A stretch of DNA of 64,000 nt from assembly GCA_002215675.1 (NCBI GenBank), contig NGFH01000003.1:16957-80956 (forward strand), given 5' to 3'. A program made the translations under genes and the position numbers. Below, one piece after another: positions 50,384 to 58,792 of the stretch; position 1 is the stretch's first letter; every line of letters begins with the position of its first letter. This stretch comes from Bacteroidetes bacterium 2013_40CM_41_45 (lineage in GTDB: Bacteria > Bacteroidota > Bacteroidia > AKYH767-A > 2013-40CM-41-45). The notes under the pieces were generated by a model. It saw only the letters and a list, made by a program, of their open reading frames with translations. It did no database searches and had not been told where the DNA came from.

Positions 50384-50734
50384 TTAAACTCCTAGAATAT
50401 TAAAATTTCCAGCCAAAATAGTTCTTGTATAAACTGTTATTGGAGTAATTTCTTGTTTTGGTGTATTCCAAACAAATTCCCATTTATATTTTTCTGATGC
50501 AATAGGAAGAGATTCAATAGAATCTTTTGAAATAAAAAAATGTAATTTACCAATAGATAAATCGGTTTCAGTTATAACAATAGGTATTATTGTCAAAGCT
50601 GTTCCAGAAGGAATAATGTTTGCTGTAAAATCATAATTTGTTAAATCAATACCAAAATCTGCATCAAAAGATAAATCATCTCCTAATTGCATTGTTAAAT
50701 CAAGTTTTCCAGAATTTTGTTTTAAGTCAGTCAC
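50384..50734 (-). CDS. Hypothetical virion protein
   Basis: 116 residues from a GTG at 50734 with AAGGAGG nine bases upstream. Beta-rich (LDLTMQLGDDLSFDADFG), resembling BppU-like or head-decoration small domains. No firm family. Confidence 0.55.
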   Translation of the reverse strand: MTDLKQNSGKLDLTMQLGDDLSFDADFGIDLTNYDFTANIIPSGTALTIIPIVITETDLSIGKLHFFISKDSIESLPIASEKYKWEFVWNTPKQEITPITVYTRTILAGNFNILGV

Positions 50735-50777
50735 ATTATTTTGCCTCCTTTATTTTATTGATAAAAGACATGTTTCA

Positions 50778-51542
50778 TTAACCTTTTGCTATTCCATGAA
50801 CAAAACCAGTTCCAGCAGTTAAAGCAACCGTACCTTTTATTTGCACTTTATAGTATCTGTAAGGTGCTGGTGAAGCAACATAACTACTTGTTGCTAATGC
50901 AGAAACAGTAATTGGTGAACCAACAATAATAGCATCACTAAAATCAGTATCATTTGCCGCTACAACTTGCCAAGTAATAGAATTTGCAATATCTGTATTT
51001 TGAATAGTATAAGCCATAACAGAATAATTTAATGCATCTATTCCTGAACCAACAACATCAGCATAACTATTTGTTGATAATTGAGCAACAGGAGAAACTT
51101 CTAATGATGCATTGCTAAAACTTCCGCTAACTGAAACTACTTGATTACTAGGTAAAACAACTGGAAAACTTGCGGCGGATGTTTTTTGACCCAATGATGT
51201 TGGCATTCTTTCAAAAGCCCATTTCACCAAACCTCTTAATTTTCCACTTATTGTACCGCTTGTATCGGTAATAACAGCAGAATCGGCAACCGCCCCCTGA
51301 GTCGCATCTCCTCCGTTTGCAATTTCCACTTGTCCTATTGTTATAGTTCCGGTACTAACAGAAACAGGAAGACCATAAACAGACAGAGTTAAATCCTCTG
51401 CAATTATTCTCCAAGTTCCATCGTCTATCATGAATATTGTTCCACCAATTATACTTGCTCCAACGATTGTGTCATTATCAATATCCGATGTTTCAGCTAT
51501 ATATGTGGGAACATTATTCTTTGAAATTAATTTTAATGTCAT
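50778..51542 (-). CDS. Hypothetical virion protein
   Basis: 254 residues with AGGAGGCAATAAAAT upstream. Ala/Ser/Thr/Val-rich beta protein with VANGGDATQGAVADSAVIT-like segments. Located directly after the portal gene. No family recognised; structural role inferred from context. Confidence 0.58.
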   Translation of the reverse strand: MTLKLISKNNVPTYIAETSDIDNDTIVGASIIGGTIFMIDDGTWRIIAEDLTLSVYGLPVSVSTGTITIGQVEIANGGDATQGAVADSAVITDTSGTISGKLRGLVKWAFERMPTSLGQKTSAASFPVVLPSNQVVSVSGSFSNASLEVSPVAQLSTNSYADVVGSGIDALNYSVMAYTIQNTDIANSITWQVVAANDTDFSDAIIVGSPITVSALATSSYVASPAPYRYYKVQIKGTVALTAGTGFVHGIAKG

Positions 51543-51555
51543 ATTTTATTGCCTC

Positions 51556-53205
51556 CTATTTTCCAGCGTTTCCGCCATCTTCTCTTGTTTGAGAACCGCT
51601 ATCAGTTAATTTAGATGTTGGTTTTGTTGGACGACCTTTTGTTTTAGTTGTTGAACTATCTCCTCCACTATCGGCTGGCATTTGCGCCCCCATAATAATT
51701 GGAGTTAATCCATCTACAAAATTATTTATTTTAGTCATCGCCAATTGACGTTCAAAATGATGAGGTAATTGACCCAATGCGGCCGCTATTTTTTGCATAT
51801 TTACTATACCATATGACATCATATCTTTTTGCATATTTAATCTTTCTTCTCTATTGGTAAAGAAATTTGTACCTTCAAGAAAAAATTTAAATTTTGTTTT
51901 TGTTTTTTTATTGATTTGATATTCCAAGAAATCAGAAAAATAAGGATAAATATGTTCCATCAAATATTCATCAACGTTTATTGATAATTGAGATTCAACA
52001 GCATTATTTTTATCTAAAGTAAATATTAATCTAGAATTTACACCAGATGAAGCAGTAGTTGTTTTCAAAAATTCTTCATAAAATGGAGTTCCTAATGGAA
52101 AATCAATTGCTTTCATATCTTCAAGAGGAGCCGCACCTACTTTAATAGCTTCTGATAAGCCCGATTTTAATAAAGCAAGAAACTTTCCTAGCAAATCAGG
52201 ACTAACAGCAACACTATCTTTAACAACTCCACCTTTAACATCTTTATTTAGCATTGGGATTTTTCCTAAAACTAATTTACTTGCACTTGCAATATAAGCA
52301 TTTGTTTGTAGTTTACGAATAACTGGTTGTAAAACTACATCTGAAAACATAGGAGCAAGAAAAGGAATTCTTGTTGCTAATTCAGGATTAAATTTGAAAC
52401 ACCAAAAACCATCTTTAGGACTTGTTTGAGTCCATAAAACCCATGAACCAGTTCTTCTATCAACTGGATTTGATGGATTATACTTTTTATAAGATTCATT
52501 TTCTCCATAAACTCTATTATAAAGAGATTTAAAAATTCTAGGAAACATATTTATATCAACACCGGGTTGAATAAAATATAATATATCAAAATCAAAAAGC
52601 AATCCATAATCCCATCTACCAGTAATTAAACAATATTGATGATTTAATTCTTGAAGCGTATATCTATCACCTTCATCTCTCAATACCGAGAAAAATGCTT
52701 CTTGTCTAAGCATTTGTCTAATTGCTGTTCCAAATTCTTTTTTAATATCAAATTTATCTAAGAAATTGTTTACTATTTTGACATCTTTTTTATATTGTTT
52801 TAAAAATTTTGCATCTTCAAAATCAACATCATCTCCAATAGGAACATAAGTTAAATCAAAACTTAACATTCCAGAAAGATAATATAAAACTCTTTTATAT
52901 ACCATTGATGTTAATTCAAAAAATTCAGAATATCCAACTAATTGTTCTTCATGTTCTTTTGGATTTAATAATGCCGCATCTATTTTATCGGCTGTTGCCA
53001 TTTGTGGTGACATTGAAACAGCTTGCAATTGTTGATTAACTAATTGAGGGGTATAAACATTTCCATATAAACTTGATGCAAATTGTAAAACATCCCAAAC
53101 TTCTTTTTCTGACAATAAAATATCATCATTCTTAACTTTTATAATATCTGTTGATTTTTTTGATGATGATTTTCTAGTTATTTTTTTTGATTTTGTTCTT
53201 GCCAT
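51556..53205 (-). CDS. Portal protein
   Basis: 549 residues with GAGAGGAGAAAA upstream. It follows the large terminase gene. The basic N-terminal tail, the helical body (EFGTAIRQMLRQEAFFSVLRDEGDRY), the segment GKFLALLKSGLSEAIKVGAAPLEDMKAIDFPLG and the GIVNMQKIAAALGQ helix near the C-terminus fit phage portal proteins; a Gly/Ser/Thr/Lys-rich tail ends the protein. Portal rings connect packaging motor, head and tail. Confidence 0.82.
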   Translation of the reverse strand: MARTKSKKITRKSSSKKSTDIIKVKNDDILLSEKEVWDVLQFASSLYGNVYTPQLVNQQLQAVSMSPQMATADKIDAALLNPKEHEEQLVGYSEFFELTSMVYKRVLYYLSGMLSFDLTYVPIGDDVDFEDAKFLKQYKKDVKIVNNFLDKFDIKKEFGTAIRQMLRQEAFFSVLRDEGDRYTLQELNHQYCLITGRWDYGLLFDFDILYFIQPGVDINMFPRIFKSLYNRVYGENESYKKYNPSNPVDRRTGSWVLWTQTSPKDGFWCFKFNPELATRIPFLAPMFSDVVLQPVIRKLQTNAYIASASKLVLGKIPMLNKDVKGGVVKDSVAVSPDLLGKFLALLKSGLSEAIKVGAAPLEDMKAIDFPLGTPFYEEFLKTTTASSGVNSRLIFTLDKNNAVESQLSINVDEYLMEHIYPYFSDFLEYQINKKTKTKFKFFLEGTNFFTNREERLNMQKDMMSYGIVNMQKIAAALGQLPHHFERQLAMTKINNFVDGLTPIIMGAQMPADSGGDSSTTKTKGRPTKPTSKLTDSGSQTREDGGNAGK

Positions 53206-53219
53206 TTTTCTCCTCTCTG

Positions 53220-55028
53220 TTAAACTACCATAATACTATTGAGAAATTCTTCATCAGTATTTCCGGTTTCTTTTAATAAATCGTTATCTAAAAATCCAAC
53301 GAAATAATTTGCATATGAAACACAAGTATAACGGTCTTTTCTTGCTCCATCAGGTTCTTTTAATTTAATGTATCCTGCTTCTAATTTCATAGAAAGATTG
53401 ACACACTCATTAATAAACAAACTTGTTTGAATATATGGATGAAGAAAGAATGCTTTTATAGTTATATCATCATTATCTATTATTTTTTTATAAGTTTTCA
53501 TTAAATATCCATCTGCAACTGTTTCTTCAACTAAAAATGAAAACATTTTTTTCTTTAATTTATCTCTAAATGCCACAGCAATTTCAGAATTTAATTTTGC
53601 AGATGCAGAAATTGGAAATATATTTTCTTTAGCATTAATAGCCAAAGTACGTCTTGATAATTCTTCATAAACATCATCAGAAATTCCAATATGTTTCATA
53701 ACTGTCATTGCTTCGTATTCAATATTTCTTTCATCATCTTTTGTTATATTGCCTAATTGGTCAAAAATACTTATACCAGCGTTTGCTATATCAAGCACAA
53801 TATAATCAGCATTAAAATCAAAATAAATTTGTTTCAATCTCAATGTTTGAAAAACAGTATTTTTTCCAGAATGACTTTCCATATAATATAATTCTCTGTG
53901 ATACCCAACACTCGTTGGTAAAAGTCTAATGCAAGAAATAATTGTTAAGTCATTACTTCTTCCCGCACGAGTAGCAACATCACAAGATATTAAACGGATT
54001 TCTCCTTCAATTCTTTGGATGTCAAATGGATTTTCTTTCTTATTATATTCATCTTTTCTTTGAGGATAAAATGCTTTCTTTATATCTCTATTTTTTGCAA
54101 ACATTGACATTTTAAAATAAGCATCTCCAGCTTCACCAGCAGGTATATTAAGATATTCTAATTGAAATGGAATTTCTTCCATTGTTTCTTTATCATTTTC
54201 AACCTGTTTTACTGTTTTTATTCTGTGATGAATAGCAGTTAAATAATCTGTGACAAAAAAACCAGAATCTTTTCCAGATAACATTTGTTTTATTGTAATC
54301 AATGCTTCTTTATACCACCATCCAGAAACAAAGTGTGCAGATGTAATGTGCATTTCTTTTGCTTCTTCGGGAGGAATAATATGATATTCAATATTTTGAT
54401 TATATGGTGTTGGTCTAACATAAGCAAATGGTTTGATGATACTATCTAAAATATCCTTATCTACCAATCTACTTTCTTCTACTATAATAAATGTTGCTCT
54501 GTGACCCCTCGCACTTTCTTTACTTGCCACAACTACAATATTACTTCCATTATGAAATATTACTTCATGTTTATTTTGTCCAGATGTAATACTTAAAATT
54601 TCTCTTGCTATATTTGGATAATTATTATTTAAACTTTGTATTTTTTCGCCTATAATAATACCAGCTTGTGCCATAGTGGAAGAAACAATAACAACTGTGC
54701 TTCCGGGATATAGTACACAACGAACTATCGCATAAAGTCCAATTAACCAACTTTTTCCAATACTTCTTGATGCAACAGTAAAAAATTTATCTTTTATTCC
54801 CATTGCCCATATCCAGACAATTTGAAATGGATATAATTTTACACCAAAATAATGTTCTACAAAACGATGAGTATTGAGTCTATAAAAAGTAACCCAAGAT
54901 TTTAATCTATCTTTTCTTTCTTGTGTTAATTCTTTTTCTTTTTTCATAACTCTTGGTTTTTGAAATAAGTTTTTACTTCTTGTATTTTTAAAATATTCTT
55001 GAGAATAATTTTTTATTTTTCCCACCAT
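53220..55028 (-). CDS. terL: Large terminase subunit
   Basis: 602 residues, the ATP-driven DNA packaging motor with nuclease. Walker A-like ASRSIGKSW is at 86-94, Walker B with catalytic Glu in TFIIVEESRLVD (about 179-189), and the RNase H-like nuclease starts at RLISCDVATRAGRSNDLTIIS (about 340-360) with later acidic residues in YIVLDIANAG. The order is as in known TerL. Its start is three bases after the preceding gene. Confidence 0.9.
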   Translation of the reverse strand: MVGKIKNYSQEYFKNTRSKNLFQKPRVMKKEKELTQERKDRLKSWVTFYRLNTHRFVEHYFGVKLYPFQIVWIWAMGIKDKFFTVASRSIGKSWLIGLYAIVRCVLYPGSTVVIVSSTMAQAGIIIGEKIQSLNNNYPNIAREILSITSGQNKHEVIFHNGSNIVVVASKESARGHRATFIIVEESRLVDKDILDSIIKPFAYVRPTPYNQNIEYHIIPPEEAKEMHITSAHFVSGWWYKEALITIKQMLSGKDSGFFVTDYLTAIHHRIKTVKQVENDKETMEEIPFQLEYLNIPAGEAGDAYFKMSMFAKNRDIKKAFYPQRKDEYNKKENPFDIQRIEGEIRLISCDVATRAGRSNDLTIISCIRLLPTSVGYHRELYYMESHSGKNTVFQTLRLKQIYFDFNADYIVLDIANAGISIFDQLGNITKDDERNIEYEAMTVMKHIGISDDVYEELSRRTLAINAKENIFPISASAKLNSEIAVAFRDKLKKKMFSFLVEETVADGYLMKTYKKIIDNDDITIKAFFLHPYIQTSLFINECVNLSMKLEAGYIKLKEPDGARKDRYTCVSYANYFVGFLDNDLLKETGNTDEEFLNSIMVV

Positions 55029-55030
55029 AA

Positions 55031-55984
55031 TTATTTTTCGCTTTCATTTTCAGAATCATTTAATTCAATTTCTGTTTCATTATTTTCGCCTGATTTTATA
55101 ACAAAATCTCTTGAACGAGTAATAAAATTTTTTATAGGTCTAACAATAAAATTTTCAAAATATTCATTTATATTGTCAACGTCTTTAAATAATTCTCTAT
55201 TTTCATTCCACCATTCGGCTGGTTCTTTTTGTTCAATATCTTTTATCCAAACTCCGAATGCTTCTTGATTTTTTCCAGAAGATGCAACATTTTGTTTGGC
55301 AGGGTCTAATGCCGCTGTTTTCAAAATCTCTTGCAATTGTTTTTGTAATTTAGAAACATCTAAATTTTGAACTCTCTTATTTCTAATTGCTAATTGGGTA
55401 AAACATATCTCCCTAATCATAACAATATCTGAATTTCCACCAATTGAATTATCTTCTTTCCATCTTGCTAATTCTTTTTCTAAATATTCATAATCTTCAA
55501 AACTTAAACCTTCGCCCCAAAAATCATTTAAATATTCTTGAAAATCTTCAGATTCATTAGAAATTTCATCGTTATTAATATTTTTAGTAAATCCATTATA
55601 TTCATATTTTCCTGATAATGAAGGATTTAATTTTAATTGTTTTCCTAAATGTGATTTATATAATGAAAATAAATTTTTACTCAATACTTTATCACCCAAT
55701 GTTTCCATATGTAACTCTAAAGAATCTATAACAGATTCCATATATGCAACATCAACAATTTGACATGTTTTATGGATTGCTTCTTTTAAATCCATATAAC
55801 TATTTTTTAAACAACCTTCAAATATTTCTGAAATACAAAGTTTACAGATAGACATAAAATTATTTGAATCTATATCTAAATTGACAGCAGAATAAAATTC
55901 TGTTGATTTTTTGATTTTCATACACTTGCGGCAATAGACTCCATCAACTTCAGTTATAAGTCTTTTGCTTTTTAGTCTTGCCAT
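55031..55984 (-). CDS. Putative small terminase-like zinc protein
   Basis: 317 residues with TCGGAGGTCATA upstream. The N-terminus has a zinc site (CRKC and CKLC), then helical, acidic segments. Directly upstream of terL, the usual place for the small terminase subunit; related phages encode similar zinc-finger proteins here. DNA recognition of the packaging site is inference. Confidence 0.6.
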   Translation of the reverse strand: MARLKSKRLITEVDGVYCRKCMKIKKSTEFYSAVNLDIDSNNFMSICKLCISEIFEGCLKNSYMDLKEAIHKTCQIVDVAYMESVIDSLELHMETLGDKVLSKNLFSLYKSHLGKQLKLNPSLSGKYEYNGFTKNINNDEISNESEDFQEYLNDFWGEGLSFEDYEYLEKELARWKEDNSIGGNSDIVMIREICFTQLAIRNKRVQNLDVSKLQKQLQEILKTAALDPAKQNVASSGKNQEAFGVWIKDIEQKEPAEWWNENRELFKDVDNINEYFENFIVRPIKNFITRSRDFVIKSGENNETEIELNDSENESEK

Positions 55985-56010
55985 TTTATATGACCTCCGA
56001 ACTATTTCAG

Positions 56011-56043
56011 TTTAAAACAAAAAAGACTCTATAAAGAGTCTTT
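56011..56043 (-). terminator. Terminator after tRNA-Thr
   Basis: 9-bp stem AAAGACTCT/AGAGTCTTT with loop ATAA, followed on the - strand by a T-rich run (TTTTTTGTTTT). The stem core GACTCTATAAAGAGTC is the same as in the terminator at 56979. Confidence 0.75.
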
Positions 56044-56051
56044 CAATATAG

Positions 56052-56123
56052 AGCTACCAGCAGAAATTGAATCCACAAGACCTAATTACAAGTTAGGCAT
56101 TTTACCAGTTAAATTATGGTAGC
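56052..56123 (-). tRNA. tRNA-Thr (TGT)
   Basis: Cloverleaf by eye: acceptor GCTACCA/TGGTAGC (7 bp), anticodon stem CCTAA/TTAGG with loop CTTGTAA (anticodon TGT, reads ACA), T-loop TTCAATT with two G-U pairs in the stem. CCA is not encoded. Confidence 0.88.
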
Positions 56124-56134
56124 AAAAGAAAAAA

Positions 56135-56758
56135 TTATTTTTTTCTATTAGTTCTTCCATTTCCTTTATTTTTTGCTTTAAAAGTTGGAAGAAGAGCATC
56201 ACAATTATTGCAAACATATCTAAGATTATTTGGAAAATTATTATTATGATTTCCGTCTATATGGTCAACAACAACGGGAATTTCAACATCATTCCAATTT
56301 TCTAATTCGCAAATTGAACATTTTTTATCAATATTTATTTTTCTAAAAAATCTTCTTGCTTCTTCGTCGTTCATTTCTCCAGCATTATATCTAGGTAAAT
56401 TTTTTAAAAAACTATCTTTTTGATTTTTTTCAGCTTGACATTTTGTATTACAATATTTTCTATCACTTCTTCCATTTATTTTTTTACCACAATTTATACA
56501 AAAAGAATCTTTTCTTCTTTGAATATAAATTTTTATGTTTTTATTAGAATAACTTGCTCCACAACTTTGAGAACAATAAGTATTAACTCTTTTTTCATAA
56601 TCAATTGGTTTATTGCATTCTAAACATAATTTTGGATTATTTTCGTATTTATTTTTTGCTTTTAATCCATTTTCAATTGTTAAATTTCTTCCAATTTTTA
56701 ATTTATCATTTGCTCTTTTTCTGCTTGCTTTTGATTTATATCTTCCTGAACTTTTCAT
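56135..56758 (-). CDS. HNH homing endonuclease
   Basis: 207 residues. Three zinc units (CLEC...CSQSC, CINC...CNTKC, CSIC...CNNC) and a C-terminal HNH motif: VVVDHIDGNHNNNFPNNLRYVCNNCDALLPTFK with the catalytic His pair. The basic N-terminus (GRYKSKASRKRANDK) likely binds DNA. It lies between tRNA-Met and tRNA-Thr, a typical position for mobile phage endonucleases. Ribosome binding site is weak. Confidence 0.82.
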   Translation of the reverse strand: MKSSGRYKSKASRKRANDKLKIGRNLTIENGLKAKNKYENNPKLCLECNKPIDYEKRVNTYCSQSCGASYSNKNIKIYIQRRKDSFCINCGKKINGRSDRKYCNTKCQAEKNQKDSFLKNLPRYNAGEMNDEEARRFFRKINIDKKCSICELENWNDVEIPVVVDHIDGNHNNNFPNNLRYVCNNCDALLPTFKAKNKGNGRTNRKK

Positions 56759-56794
56759 TTTTTATTTTCCCATAATCCCACAAATATAATTAAA

Positions 56795-56820
56795 AAGAAA
56801 GAAGCCGGGGATTCGGCTTT
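56795..56820 (-). terminator. Terminator after tRNA-Met
   Basis: 6-bp GC-rich stem AAGCCG/CGGCTT (56802-56819) followed on the - strand by CTTTCTTTTT. It ends the tRNA-Met transcript before the HNH gene. Confidence 0.68.
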
Positions 56821-56858
56821 TCGATTGGTTCATGACTTCCAATCTATCTATCTTTTAG

Positions 56859-56929
56859 TTGCGCGAGCAAGAATCGAACTTGCGGCAAGAGGTTATGGGC
56901 CTCCTGTGTTACCACTACACCATCTCGCA
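56859..56929 (-). tRNA. tRNA-Met (CAT)
   Basis: Acceptor TGCGAGA/TCGCGCA (one mismatch), D-arm GTGTAGTGGTAACAC, anticodon stem GGAGG/CCTCT with loop CCCATAA (anticodon CAT; position 33 is C, unusual), T-arm GCAAG/CTTGC with loop TTCGATT. Elongator Met, initiator or lysidine-Ile cannot be told apart with certainty. Confidence 0.8.
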
Positions 56930-56939
56930 TCGTAAAAAC

Positions 56940-56968
56940 ATGTTATCATATAAACATGATTTTGTCAA
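56940..56968 (-). promoter_or_regulatory. Promoter for tRNA-Met
   Basis: On the - strand TTGACA (56968-56963), 17-base spacer, TAACAT (56945-56940). It lies between the terminator at 56975 and tRNA-Met. Confidence 0.68.
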
Positions 56969-56974
56969 GAGGTT

Positions 56975-56998
56975 AAAAAGGACTCTATAAAGAGTCCT
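56975..56998 (-). terminator. Terminator after the exonuclease gene
   Basis: 8-bp stem AGGACTCT/AGAGTCCT (56979-56998), loop ATAA, then TTTTTAACC on the - strand. Same stem core as the terminator at 56011. Confidence 0.72.
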
Positions 56999-57085
56999 CT
57001 CTAACAAATATATTTAATTTCCCCCATATTTATAATAAATAGAAACAATAAAAAATAAATTCTTAATAAATATAGAAAAATTTAT

Positions 57086-57994
57086 TTAATTTTTTAATAA
57101 ATTTTCTTTTTTAAATTTAGACAAAATATTTTTTCCATATCTATGTAAAGAACCGCATTTATCACATCTCAAAGATTCATACATTCCTTGACCTGAAGGA
57201 TATTTTCCTTCATTTGTAAATTCTGTTCCCAAACAATTAGGACATTGTTTTGTTTCCAAATTATTGTGTCTGGCAAGATTTGGGTGATTTGGAATGAATC
57301 CCCTAAGTTTGTAATACAAAGTTTCTGTAGCTATAACATCACCCACATTATAAGAAAGCATCGTATTCAGGGACTTGTCATCCCCATTAGAACAGGCTAT
57401 CCATAAAGGAAAACCATCATTATCAATTTTATTTCTAATACCTAATTTTTTATTTATTTCAGTTAATTTATTTGAAGTAAATCTGAAATTATTTCTAGCT
57501 ACTTGTAAAGTATCTATGGTCAAATATTTTACTGGTTTTGCATACATCAAAAAATAATTATTTAAAGTTTTTCCATCATAATTAAGAAAATTATGTCCAA
57601 TTATTATATCACATGAATTAACAAATTCAAATGCAGATAAAGAAATTCTTTCTGGATTTCTATTTATGGCTTCTTCTGATGTCAGAATATCTGAATATAT
57701 TTTATTTGAATTCAAATATTTTCCAGCCCAACTAAGAAGACATAAATCTTCTATCATTTGTTCTCCACCTAGATATTGTTCTCTCATTCCCCATGAATAA
57801 AATTTAGCCGGTAAATTTTCTATATCCATCACGCCAATTTTAAAAGTATCAGTTTTTGCATTTACTTCAAAAAATTCTACAGGAATGGAATCCCATGTAC
57901 CACAATCTTGACATTCTATTCTTTTTTTTGTTCTGGATTTATTAAATCCTCTTTGTTGAATATTTTCTGAACTACATTCTTTGCAGGTAATCAA
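57086..57994 (-). CDS. DEDD-type 3'-5' exonuclease with flanking zinc ribbons
   Basis: 302 residues from a TTG at 57994 with TTAGGAGATAAAA upstream. N-terminal zinc ribbon (CKEC...CQDCG), then an RNase H-like DnaQ exonuclease: KIGVMDIENL (Asp, Glu), IIIGHNFLNYDG (Asp), and YNVGDVIATETLYYKL (Tyr and Asp), with a C-terminal zinc ribbon (CPNC...CDKCG). Resembles YprB-like predicted exonucleases; proofreading for the phage polymerase is an inference. It lies inside the tRNA cluster. Confidence 0.78.
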   Translation of the reverse strand: MITCKECSSENIQQRGFNKSRTKKRIECQDCGTWDSIPVEFFEVNAKTDTFKIGVMDIENLPAKFYSWGMREQYLGGEQMIEDLCLLSWAGKYLNSNKIYSDILTSEEAINRNPERISLSAFEFVNSCDIIIGHNFLNYDGKTLNNYFLMYAKPVKYLTIDTLQVARNNFRFTSNKLTEINKKLGIRNKIDNDGFPLWIACSNGDDKSLNTMLSYNVGDVIATETLYYKLRGFIPNHPNLARHNNLETKQCPNCLGTEFTNEGKYPSGQGMYESLRCDKCGSLHRYGKNILSKFKKENLLKN

Positions 57995-58060
57995 TTTTAT
58001 CTCCTAATTTGGATATGTTATAAAAATACATATCCCCCTAATTACATTTCCCACATTTAG

Positions 58061-58132
58061 CTGGCACGACAGGACTTGAACCCATATGACGATATTAACA
58101 GTATCGCATCTTGCCTATTAGATGACACGCCA
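58061..58132 (-). tRNA. tRNA-Asn (GTT)
   Basis: Acceptor TGGCGTG/CGTGCCA (two wobble pairs), anticodon stem CGATA/TATCG with loop CTGTTAA (anticodon GTT), T-loop TTCAAGT. CCA is not encoded separately. Confidence 0.87.
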
Positions 58133-58149
58133 AAATTTATTTATTACAG

Positions 58150-58224
58150 TCAGTGTAGCAGGATTTGAACCTGCGAACCTCGCCGCCCCAAACGGCTTGC
58201 TCTACCGAACTGAGCTACACACTG
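58150..58224 (-). tRNA. tRNA-Pro (TGG)
   Basis: Acceptor CAGTGTG/TACACTG, D-arm with AGCTCAGTTCGGTAGAGC, anticodon stem GCCG/CGGC around loop TTTGGGG (anticodon TGG), T-arm GCAGG/CCTGC with loop TTCAAAT. Confidence 0.88.
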
Positions 58225-58246
58225 ATATTTATTTTTTTTCTTACAA

Positions 58247-58320
58247 GTCCAGTTATAGGAACTCGAATCCTAATTTGCAGGGTGAAAACCTGCCGTCATG
58301 ACCTTTAGACCATAACCGGA
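58247..58320 (-). tRNA. tRNA-Glu (TTC)
   Basis: Acceptor TCCGGTT/AACTGGA (one G-U), anticodon stem GCAGG/CCTGC with loop TTTTCAC (anticodon TTC), T-arm TAGGA/TCCTA with loop TTCGAGT. Confidence 0.88.
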
Positions 58321-58323
58321 TAG

Positions 58324-58394
58324 AGCAGGTAAAGGGAATCAAACCCTTATCATCAGTTTGGAAAACTGAGGCACAATCAATATACCATACCCGC
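58324..58394 (-). tRNA. tRNA-Gly (TCC)
   Basis: Acceptor GCGGGTA/TACCTGC, anticodon stem TCAGT/ACTGA with loop TTTCCAA (anticodon TCC), T-arm AAGGG/CCCTT with loop TTTGATT. First tRNA of the transcript from the 58432 promoter. Confidence 0.88.
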
Positions 58395-58431
58395 ATTTAG
58401 GTCTATTTCTAGACCCATTTATATTCTCTAA

Positions 58432-58460
58432 ATTCTACCACATTATGTTATTTTTGTCAA
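58432..58460 (-). promoter_or_regulatory. Promoter of the tRNA cluster
   Basis: On the - strand TTGACA (58460-58455), 17-base spacer ending TGTGG, TAGAAT (58437-58432), the same form as the 7272 promoter. It drives tRNA-Gly, Glu, Pro, Asn and the exonuclease. A small hairpin GGGTCTA/TAGACC follows. Confidence 0.85.
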
Positions 58461-58466
58461 GGGATA

Positions 58467-58766
58467 TTATTTATCAAGTTTATCTTGTTGATGAAATAAT
58501 TGTCCCAAATAGTAAACACCAAAAATTGAACTAATAATCATAAATATAGGTGTTGCAATTGTCATAAAAGCATCAGTTGCATATGTCAATATCAAATATG
58601 CTCCAACACCAATTGCGGCACTTCCCAAGAACGATAAAAATTGTTTTTGGGCTGAATTATATTTTGTTTGAAACCAGTTCCATCTTTCGACTAAAAAAGA
58701 TACAACGGCCACACTTCCACCACCGAAAGCAAGAAATTGCAAAAATCCAATTAAAGTTATATTCAT
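58467..58766 (-). CDS. Three-pass membrane protein, holin candidate
   Basis: 99 residues with TAGGAGGAAAA upstream. Three hydrophobic segments (about 5-27, 43-62, 67-88), a charged loop RWNWFQTKYNSAQK and a short charged C-terminus (HQQDKLDK) fit class I holins. The muramidase gene is not adjacent, so the role is inferred from topology only. Confidence 0.55.
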   Translation of the reverse strand: MNITLIGFLQFLAFGGGSVAVVSFLVERWNWFQTKYNSAQKQFLSFLGSAAIGVGAYLILTYATDAFMTIATPIFMIISSIFGVYYLGQLFHQQDKLDK

Positions 58767-58792
58767 TTTTCCTCCTATTTTTTAAAACATTA

